From the NCBI RefSeq assembly GCF_005154805.1, contig NZ_CP039727.1, forward strand, positions 3,097,501 to 3,161,500: a stretch of DNA of 64,000 nucleotides, given 5' to 3'. Source of the DNA: Bacillus sp. S3 (GTDB lineage Bacteria > Bacillota > Bacilli > Bacillales > Cytobacillaceae). Shown piece after piece: positions 57,956-64,000 of this stretch. The position numbers and the translations under genes are program-made. Under the pieces are notes generated by a model. That model did no database searches and was not told the origin of the DNA. It saw only the letters and a list, made by a program, of their open reading frames with translations. Position 1 is the first letter of the stretch, and each line of letters starts with the position of its first letter.

Positions 57956-58000
57956 ATGATAATTAATCATAGTTTAAAAAATATTGTGAAGTATTTCACA
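57956..58000 (-). promoter_or_regulatory. FNR box upstream of dmsAB
   Basis: TGTGA-AGTATT-TCACA (57985-58000) is a full Bacillus FNR site. A -10-like TATCAT lies at 57961-57956, placing the box centre near -43. Confidence 0.75.
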
Positions 58001-58187
58001 TTTTTACTTAGAAAATTTCTATCTAGTTTTATCTTATCCTAATCTGCTAAAGTTGGAATTACTTTGTGTATTTATTCACATTAATTTCATAATCCTCTTG
58101 GTTATGAACGTGTTGAGAAAATTTAACCATCATAAAGAAAATGTGTATAATAAGAAAGTTAACTAAACTGCAAAGGATGATTTCTGC

Positions 58188-58475
58188 TTGAATATTATTG
58201 GCCATGATGTGGAAAAACTAGAAGACCCATTTGGATTACTAACAGGTGACCGTTATGAATATTTCCTCGAACTTGAAGTTGACACCGAGGATGAACTTTA
58301 TTCCGAGATGGGTATTGGGATAAAAGTAATTTACGTGAGTGATGTGGAAGGTGACAAAATTTCCAGCTACTATTTTTATGAACGTGGAAGCGAAAAGGTT
58401 CTTGACTTTGCCCTTGAAGAGGACGAAGAAGAACTAGTTCTTTCATACTGCCGGCAGCATCGAGAAGAGGTTTAA
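58188..58475 (+). CDS. Small acidic protein, DUF6509-like
   Basis: 95-residue, strongly acidic cytoplasmic protein: NIIGHDVEKLEDPFGLLTG at the start and VLDFALEEDEEELV near the end. The pattern is that of a DUF6509-type Bacillus protein as I remember it. The start is TTG 58188 with AAAGGAT 9 nt upstream. Function unknown; divergent from dmsA. Confidence 0.7.
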   Translation: MNIIGHDVEKLEDPFGLLTGDRYEYFLELEVDTEDELYSEMGIGIKVIYVSDVEGDKISSYYFYERGSEKVLDFALEEDEEELVLSYCRQHREEV

Positions 58476-58479
58476 AAAA

Positions 58480-58502
58480 GCAGGGAGCATGGAGCTCCCT
58501 GC
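58480..58502. terminator. Bidirectional terminator
   Basis: GCAGGGAG / CTCCCTGC with A run on the left, between convergent genes. Confidence 0.75.
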
Positions 58503-58514
58503 CAATCTAATTAA

Positions 58515-58718
58515 TCACATGAAATTCTTACTATGGTTATGAATAACTTGAAGTTCTTTTGTAGTTTGACTCATTTCACTTTTGCAAATCGGGCAAAGTG
58601 GTGTTTCACTGCTTTTAAAATTATCACGAACCCAGCATTTACATTTCTCTGAAGTACAAACCCAAATTATCGTTTCTTCTAATTTAATTTCTTCATCATT
58701 TTTTCTACCAAACGCCAA
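58515..58718 (-). CDS. Cold-inducible YdjO-family protein
   Basis: 67-residue protein starting TTG (MAFGRKNDEEIKLEE), with Cys pairs in WVCTSEKCKCW and PLCPICKSEM that form a zinc knuckle. This is the YdjO family, reported as cold-inducible in Bacillus. AAGGAG lies 8 nt before TTG 58718; a GTG upstream overlaps that site. It lies next to a cold-shock gene on the same strand, consistent with a shared cold response. Confidence 0.82.
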   Translation of the reverse strand: MAFGRKNDEEIKLEETIIWVCTSEKCKCWVRDNFKSSETPLCPICKSEMSQTTKELQVIHNHSKNFM

Positions 58719-58808
58719 AACGATCACTCCTTATAATTAGTTATGACTGTTTTTGAACACTTTGTTTGTATACTCTAAGTCTACTTATCTAGTAAAAATT
58801 ATATAGAT

Positions 58809-58845
58809 AAAAAGGTGATGCTTTCATCTATGCATCACCCTTTTA
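58809..58845 (-). terminator. Terminator of csp
   Basis: AAAGGTGATGC / GCATCACCCTTTT. Confidence 0.85.
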
Positions 58846-58856
58846 TTTTAAGAGAA

Positions 58857-59057
58857 TTAAACTGTTTGTACGTTAGCAGCTTGTGGTCCACGAGCGCCTT
58901 CTACGATTTCAAAAGATACAGATTGACCTTCTTCTAATGTCTTGAAGCCTTCTGTTTGAATAGCTGAAAAGTGAACGAATACGTCTTGACCGCCATCAGC
59001 TTCAATAAAGCCAAAACCTTTTTCTGCATTAAACCATTTTACTTTACCGTTTTTCAT
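58857..59057 (-). CDS. Cold-shock protein (CspB/CspD type)
   Basis: 66-aa single-domain RNA chaperone with RNP1 (KGFGFIEA) and RNP2 (VFVHFSAI) motifs, starting [13 protein letters not shown] 59057 follows GGGGGT 7 nt upstream. It has a strong promoter and a 170-nt 5' UTR typical of csp genes. Which of the several Bacillus Csp paralogues it equals cannot be decided. Confidence 0.94.
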   Translation of the reverse strand: MKNGKVKWFNAEKGFGFIEADGGQDVFVHFSAIQTEGFKTLEEGQSVSFEIVEGARGPQAANVQTV

Positions 59058-59246
59058 GGATTTTACCCCCAACAATTTGTTCACTTTAAGTTTATCGTAC
59101 ATTTAAAATAATAAAAAAGACGTAATTACACGTTCGGGCAATAGACATCACCCACATGTTCGTGCAGTTACGACTACTTAATCCTAAAAATATTAACGAA
59201 CACTAAAGCGTAACTTTATTTTATCAAAATTTCTTCCTTTCGTCAA
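59058..59246 (-). promoter_or_regulatory. csp promoter and long structured 5' UTR
   Basis: TTGACG (59246-59241), 17-bp spacer, TAAAAT (59223-59218), start near 59211. The 150-nt leader contains CGTAACTGCACG and CGTGTAATTACG, which pair over 11 of 12 positions, suggesting a temperature-sensitive hairpin. Confidence 0.7.
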
Positions 59247-59303
59247 TCCAATTTCAAAAACTAGGAAATACTGAAAATATCTAGTATTTAATGCCATTTA
59301 AAT

Positions 59304-60254
59304 TTACCTATTAGCCAAAAAGATTTCCATAAAATTTCCGGCAAATTTTTGCAGGTCTATTTCCATGCCAATGTAATCTAAGGTTACTTGCGGATCTATA
59401 TCCGGTTTTGGCCGAAAGTCAGCGATACTTTTTCCTTTCGCATTACCAAATTCCTCAACCCTGACACGCCGCGGTATATATTTAACAAGATCCGGATTTA
59501 CTAATGCCATTAGCGGGACTACATCATGAAGTGGTGCACCTTGAATTCCTGGTACATTTTTTTGATAGGCTTTAAAATAATAATCAAATGCCGGCTTTAA
59601 TAAAGGTCTAAAGGGGGTGAGACTTTTTTCACTGAGGTAGGTAATTATTTCCGGTGTGATAATGGCTTTATTCGTGATATTTAACGGAAATAAATAATTA
59701 TTATGTGCTTTTTCCATTACGGTATTCGCGGCAATTGGGTCGACATAAAAGTTTGCCTCCGCTTCGGCCGTTATATTCCCAGGTACTAAAAATGCCCCAC
59801 CCATTATATAAAATGCTGTGACATCTCTTAAAGCATTATTTCCATATAAAATAAACATCAATGCCAGCTCCGTTAATCTCCCAACAGAAACGATAATTAG
59901 ATTTCCTTTATATTGTTTAACAATTTCAATAACCTTATTTATATCATGAACATGTACATTTTTTATCGTATCTGGCGGCTTGATAGGACCTAATCCCTCT
60001 TTACCATGTATTTCAGGATAATACTGGATAAGTTCACCTGAGAGTGGTCCAGCTGCACCTGCAATAATGGGTATATCTTCTCTATTACCTAAAGTTAATA
60101 AATAGGCTGTATTTTTTATCGATTTCTCTTTGGGCGTATTTCCATAGCCGCTGATAATTCCAACTATATTTATTTTCGGATTAAGTAAGGCATACATAAT
60201 AGCAAACGAATCATCGATACCAGGGTCTGCACTCAGGAGTACATTATAAGCCAT
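59304..60254 (-). CDS. Inosine-uridine-preferring nucleoside hydrolase family protein
   Basis: 316-aa ribohydrolase that splits nucleosides to base and ribose. The N-terminal motif is SADPGIDD rather than DTDPGIDD: the first Asp is Ser, but the calcium-binding and catalytic Asp residues (ADPGIDD) are kept, as is the C-terminal active-site His in GAPLHDVVPL and the IIVSVGRLTELAL strand. Probably active; substrate not known. Monocistronic between csp and ku. Confidence 0.85.
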   Translation of the reverse strand: MAYNVLLSADPGIDDSFAIMYALLNPKINIVGIISGYGNTPKEKSIKNTAYLLTLGNREDIPIIAGAAGPLSGELIQYYPEIHGKEGLGPIKPPDTIKNVHVHDINKVIEIVKQYKGNLIIVSVGRLTELALMFILYGNNALRDVTAFYIMGGAFLVPGNITAEAEANFYVDPIAANTVMEKAHNNYLFPLNITNKAIITPEIITYLSEKSLTPFRPLLKPAFDYYFKAYQKNVPGIQGAPLHDVVPLMALVNPDLVKYIPRRVRVEEFGNAKGKSIADFRPKPDIDPQVTLDYIGMEIDLQKFAGNFMEIFLANR

Positions 60255-60331
60255 TTCTTATCCTCCGCTTTCTTGATATGTCATTAATTACATTATGATA
60301 AAATCAGGATAGAAATTACAGAGTGGTAAGG

Positions 60332-60358
60332 AAAAACCGATTCCAAAATTAGAATCGG
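60332..60358 (-). terminator. Terminator of ku
   Basis: CCGATTC / GAATCGG stem with U run on the minus strand. Confidence 0.75.
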
Positions 60359-60367
60359 CCATTGTCT

Positions 60368-61198
60368 TTATGCTTCTTTTTTGATTTTGGATGCAGCCTT
60401 TTTCCTAGGAGCTGCCGCTTTTTTCGGTTTTGTCCGATCAATCGATGCCTGCAAGGCTGCCATTAAGTCCGTTACATTAGAAGGAGCTTCTTTCGTTGCG
60501 GCTGTCACCGTCTCTTTACCGGAACGTTTGGATTCAATTAGTTCAAGAAGTGCGGTTCTGTATTCATCTGTATATTTTTCAGGCTCAAATTCGGTTGTTA
60601 ATTGATCAATCAATAAGATTGCTGTATCTAATTCTCTTTTCGTTACTTTATCCTCTGAAGGAACATTTGGAACATCCCCCGTTTTGCGAACTTCATCAGG
60701 ATAATGAATGGTTTCCATGACCAATGTATTTTCATATACACGGATGACGGCCATCCGCTCCTTTGAACGGATAATAATTTTAGCAAGCCCTACCTTTTGT
60801 GATTCCTGCAGCGCCTTGCGTAATAACGAATAAGCCTTTCCTCCGCCTTCGTTTGGGGACATATAATAGCTTCGATCAAAGTAAATCGGATCAATCTCTT
60901 CTATTTTGACAAAATCAATAATTTCCACTGCCTTTTCTTCATTTTCCTTTCGCAGCTTTTCCAGATCTTCATGATCAAGTACGACAAATTTTCCTTTTGT
61001 ATATTCATATGCCTTTACAATATCTTCAGGCTTCACTTCTTCTTCACAGACAGAGCAAATTTTTTCATACTTAATTGGCGCATGGCATTTGTTATGCAGG
61101 GTCCTGAGCTTAATATCTTTATCTTCTGTTGCTGTGTGAAGCTTGATGGGGATATTGACAAGCCCAAAACTGATACTCCCTTTCCACATCGTATGCAT
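60368..61198 (-). CDS. ku: Non-homologous end-joining protein Ku
   Basis: Homodimeric DNA-end-binding protein, 276 aa, with the typical start MHTMWKGSISFGLVNIPIKL, beta-barrel core (YEKICSVCEEEV; YFDRSYYMSP) and a lysine/alanine-rich C-terminal tail (PKKAAAPRKKAASKIKK). It recruits LigD, encoded divergently 128 bp away. In Bacillus it protects spore DNA during germination. Confidence 0.96.
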   Translation of the reverse strand: MHTMWKGSISFGLVNIPIKLHTATEDKDIKLRTLHNKCHAPIKYEKICSVCEEEVKPEDIVKAYEYTKGKFVVLDHEDLEKLRKENEEKAVEIIDFVKIEEIDPIYFDRSYYMSPNEGGGKAYSLLRKALQESQKVGLAKIIIRSKERMAVIRVYENTLVMETIHYPDEVRKTGDVPNVPSEDKVTKRELDTAILLIDQLTTEFEPEKYTDEYRTALLELIESKRSGKETVTAATKEAPSNVTDLMAALQASIDRTKPKKAAAPRKKAASKIKKEA

Positions 61199-61224
61199 AG
61201 AAATTCTCCATTCTTTTTATTTTT

Positions 61225-61253
61225 TATTGTGTAACTCTTGAATCAAACCATTC
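61225..61253 (-). promoter_or_regulatory. Possible sigma-G promoter of ku
   Basis: GAATG (61253-61249), 17 bp, CACAATA (61231-61225) matches the forespore sigma-G consensus (gAATR, CATWMTA) with one mismatch. B. subtilis ykoV is sigma-G dependent. Confidence 0.5.
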
Positions 61254-61326
61254 CTAAAAACATTTGGAAAAGGATGAAGTCACCGGCAATGAAGCAAAAT
61301 AAGAAAAAAGGAAGGACTTAAGCTAA

Positions 61327-63156
61327 ATGAAACCAATGCTTCCAAGTTTAACCTTTGATTTGCCAGTCCGGCCCGATTGGCTGTATGAGGTAAAATATGA
61401 TGGATTTAGGGCCCTATTGGAATGGAATGCAAAAGGAATCTCGTTAACAAGCAGAAACGGCAAGGACCTTTTCCCGCAATTTCCAGAAATAAGGGGGTTT
61501 TTATTACAGCATGAAAAACAATTGAAACCATTTTTGCCGCTGCTGTTGGACGGGGAGCTTGTATCCCTTGAGAACACACATAAAGCCAACTTCTCCGCCA
61601 TTCAAGTTAGAGGAAGGTTAAAGTCTGAAAAGAAAATTACTGAACAGTCAACTCGTTTTCCCTGCCGCCTCATGATTTTTGATTTACTAAAGCTAAAAGG
61701 AAAACCGCTTTATTCTTGGGATTTTTTTAAACGAAAAGCAGAACTGGCTAAATTATTTCAATCAATAGGGTTAAATTTAGAACCTGACCCATATAATGAC
61801 CAACTGCTTCAATATGTAGAGGCATATACAGATTTTAATGATCTGTGGGAAAAAGTGGTTTTATATGATGGGGAAGGTATTATTGCAAAATCCAAAAACA
61901 GTCCATGGGAAGAGGGAAAGCGTTCATTACAATGGCTTAAATATAAGAACTGGAAATATGTAAACTGCTTTATCACTTCCTTCGAGAAGACGAACGGCTA
62001 TTTTTATGTTGGAGTGTACAAGGATGGCAATATTTTTCCAATCGGCCAAGTACTTTTCGGCTTTAAACCTGAAGAAAAGGATGCACTCAAACAAACGATT
62101 AAACAAAATATGGTGAGTGAGGATGGGCAATTTATTTATGTTGAACCAGCGATTTGCCTCAAGGTAAAATATTTAGAACTCTATGATAATCAGCTGCGTG
62201 AACCACACTTTGATCGATTCCGGTTTGATTTGAAGCCTATTGAATGCTCATATGACCGCTTTATCTTTGCACAGAAAAACCTACCCTCTGACTTGGATAT
62301 TACCCACCCTGATAAACCATTATGGGAAGAGCATGCAATCCAGAAAGCGGATTATATCTTGTACTTACAAAAAATTTCACCGTACATGCTTCCGTTTTTA
62401 ACGAATCGTTTGTTAACCGTCATTCGTTATCCTCATGGAATGTTTGGGGAAGCTTTTTACCAAAAAAATTGCCCCGATTATGCACCAGAATTTGTTCAAA
62501 CATTTTTGGCTGATGGGATTGACTATATCGTATGCAATGATTTAAAAACCCTGATTTGGCTGGGGAATCAACTGGCGATTGAATTTCATGTCCCTTTTCA
62601 AACCATTAACAGTAAAGGACCGAGCGAAATAGTTTTTGACTTAGACCCTCCCTCAAAGGACGCGTTTCCATTGGCAATAAAAGCGGCAATTTATATAAAG
62701 GAAGTGCTTGATCAATTGAATTTAATCGGGTTCATCAAAACCTCAGGCAATAAAGGGTTGCAAATTTACCTTCCTCTCCAGGAAAATATTTATTCATATG
62801 AAGAAACAAGACTATTTACAAGCTTTATTGCCGAATACTTAATCTCAAAGGATCCCGATTCATTTACGATTGAACGCTTGAAGAAAAATCGCGGAAATAG
62901 ATTATATGTTGATTACGTGCAGCACAGTGAAGGAAAAACGATTGTGGCACCCTACTCCATGAGAGGGAACGAACATGCCGGCGTGGCCACTCCGCTTTAT
63001 TGGGAAGAAGTGCATGACAAGTTAGAACTCGTTTCCTTTAATATGGAAAATGCCCTTAACCGAATTCGCATTCAAGGGGATCCATTTAGCGATTATTTCC
63101 AAACAAAACAAGTCCAGCCGTTTGGACCGGTTCTAGATATACTAAAAAAAGGATAA
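61327..63156 (+). CDS. ligD: ATP-dependent DNA ligase LigD with polymerase domain
   Basis: Multidomain NHEJ enzyme, 609 aa, similar to B. subtilis LigD (611). N-terminal ATP ligase (catalytic Lys in YEVKYDGFRA, motif III LLDGELVSLE, DGEGIIAKS and KYKNWKY) is followed by a C-terminal archaeo-eukaryotic primase-like polymerase (about 325-600; SEIVFDLDPPS with the metal Asp pair, KTSGNKGLQIY, and the RLYVDYVQHSEG region). The separate nuclease domain of mycobacterial LigD is absent, normal for bacilli. Confidence 0.96.
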   Translation: MKPMLPSLTFDLPVRPDWLYEVKYDGFRALLEWNAKGISLTSRNGKDLFPQFPEIRGFLLQHEKQLKPFLPLLLDGELVSLENTHKANFSAIQVRGRLKSEKKITEQSTRFPCRLMIFDLLKLKGKPLYSWDFFKRKAELAKLFQSIGLNLEPDPYNDQLLQYVEAYTDFNDLWEKVVLYDGEGIIAKSKNSPWEEGKRSLQWLKYKNWKYVNCFITSFEKTNGYFYVGVYKDGNIFPIGQVLFGFKPEEKDALKQTIKQNMVSEDGQFIYVEPAICLKVKYLELYDNQLREPHFDRFRFDLKPIECSYDRFIFAQKNLPSDLDITHPDKPLWEEHAIQKADYILYLQKISPYMLPFLTNRLLTVIRYPHGMFGEAFYQKNCPDYAPEFVQTFLADGIDYIVCNDLKTLIWLGNQLAIEFHVPFQTINSKGPSEIVFDLDPPSKDAFPLAIKAAIYIKEVLDQLNLIGFIKTSGNKGLQIYLPLQENIYSYEETRLFTSFIAEYLISKDPDSFTIERLKKNRGNRLYVDYVQHSEGKTIVAPYSMRGNEHAGVATPLYWEEVHDKLELVSFNMENALNRIRIQGDPFSDYFQTKQVQPFGPVLDILKKG

Positions 63157-63173
63157 GGGCTAGACCTTATCCT
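63144..63173. terminator. Bidirectional terminator between ligD and dapF
   Basis: GGATAAGG / CCTTATCC. Confidence 0.8.
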
Positions 63174-64000
63174 TACAACATCTTTTCTAAAAACTGCCCC
63201 GCTTCGGATTCGAGCAGCTTGTATGTCTCCTGTTCAGAAAACTCTTCTCGAGATATTAGTGAAAATGTTGCATCCTCAAGATTAATCATGACAGAAGCCT
63301 TGTAGAGGTAGGTAGCATTCCCAATCAAATCAATTGAATATTTTCCTTCAAATTCATGGACCACACATTGTACCCTGCCGCCATTATTATAAACATCAAT
63401 AACTTTCTCATTTTCATTTAATCCACTTAAACAAGATACAACCGAGGACGCCGACATCGCGGTACCACAAGCATTTGTAAACCCTACACCACGTTCAAAT
63501 GTTCTGACATAGATAGAGCCTGTTTGTAATGGCTTTACAAAGCTGACATTTACACCGTCCGGAAACAACGCATTCGGCCCATTTACTTTTTCACTTAACT
63601 GTCTTTGGATGTTAATTTGCAGTTGATCCGTTTCGACAATCGTAATTAAATGCGGATTCGGTACCGCAAGTGCTGTAAACCTTAACTCTTCGGACAGTTC
63701 TGCAATTCTTTCATTGAATAAAGTAGGCTTATTTAAATTTAGAGGCAGTGCCTTTAATTCAAACAACACTGGAGAAATTTCCACTTGGTACGTTTGAACA
63801 TCTTGAATGAGATCTTCTTGTTTACTTACCTTAAGATTAGCTTTCATTGTTTCAATTATCGCTTCAGTTAGGCCAAACTGTTCACAAACGACTCTAGCCA
63901 CAAGGCGAAGACCATTTCCACACATGGAAGCCTCAGAACCGTCTGCGTTAAACACACGCATTCTTGCTCTTGCACGATCACTCTTCATCACAAAAAGAAT
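63173..64000 (-). CDS. dapF: Diaminopimelate epimerase (5' partial)
   Basis: Racemises LL- to meso-diaminopimelate for lysine and peptidoglycan. The frame runs off the window end, so the N-terminus is missing. Both catalytic cysteines are visible: MCGNGLRL and FTNACGTAMSAS, plus NADGSEASMCGN, PNPHLI and FERGVGFTNACG. About 276 residues are visible of a usual 280-290. Confidence 0.93.
   Translation of the reverse strand: MLFVMKSDRARARMRVFNADGSEASMCGNGLRLVARVVCEQFGLTEAIIETMKANLKVSKQEDLIQDVQTYQVEISPVLFELKALPLNLNKPTLFNERIAELSEELRFTALAVPNPHLITIVETDQLQINIQRQLSEKVNGPNALFPDGVNVSFVKPLQTGSIYVRTFERGVGFTNACGTAMSASSVVSCLSGLNENEKVIDVYNNGGRVQCVVHEFEGKYSIDLIGNATYLYKASVMINLEDATFSLISREEFSEQETYKLLESEAGQFLEKML

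Overview
The window is a 64 kb chromosomal segment of an endospore-forming, facultatively anaerobic Bacillaceae bacterium, probably Neobacillus or a related Bacillus genus (inferred). The evidence is low GC, AGGAGG-type ribosome sites with frequent TTG/GTG starts, sporulation genes (sda, GerP-like, YhcN, YuzL) and Bacillus-type families (YocH, YhfH, YkuS, YocM, YkpA, YngI). I see no insertion sequence, prophage or CRISPR array.

Layout. 1-7.2 kb: Ktr potassium uptake pair, a YocH-like wall protein, a formate dehydrogenase with an in-frame UGA at its active site, and a PAS histidine kinase. 7.4-8.4 kb: four small proteins, one with an ATT start. 8.4-15.4 kb: narGHJI nitrate reductase and a hemerythrin protein. 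15.5-24.9 kb: a MutS2-like ATPase without Smr behind an elaborate attenuator leader, LrgA/LrgB, a SCO copper chaperone, ABC-F YkpA and sporulation-type small genes. 25-28.2 kb: MprF and a cupredoxin. 28.5-31.6 kb: pflBA behind an FNR box. 31.7-36.8 kb: a MifM-like arrest peptide with YidC, twin CrcB, YhcN, YngI and Sda. 36.8-42.4 kb: odhAB and selU. 42.4-49.5 kb: trpEGDCFBA under two tandem Trp T-boxes. 49.7-54.6 kb: an MFS exporter and fruRKA. 54.7-58 kb: tRNA-Ser(CGA) and dmsAB with an FNR box. 58-64 kb: cold-shock genes, a nucleoside hydrolase, divergent ku/ligD and a partial dapF.

Themes. (1) Anaerobiosis: nitrate reductase, DMSO-reductase-like enzyme, pyruvate formate-lyase and formate dehydrogenase, with clear FNR boxes before pflB and dmsA. 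(2) Selenium: the apparent break in fdhF is a UGA at the selenocysteine position followed by a SECIS hairpin of Escherichia coli geometry, and selU encodes the tRNA 2-selenouridine synthase, so the cell should make selenophosphate. (3) RNA-level control: tandem T-boxes, a MifM-type stalling leader that hides the yidC ribosome site, a leader-peptide/terminator attenuator on the MutS2-like gene, a structured leader with terminator before selU, and a long csp 5' UTR hairpin.

Most promising for new biology are the MutS2-like gene with its antibiotic-resistance-style leader, and the selenium pair with the unexplained selU leader.
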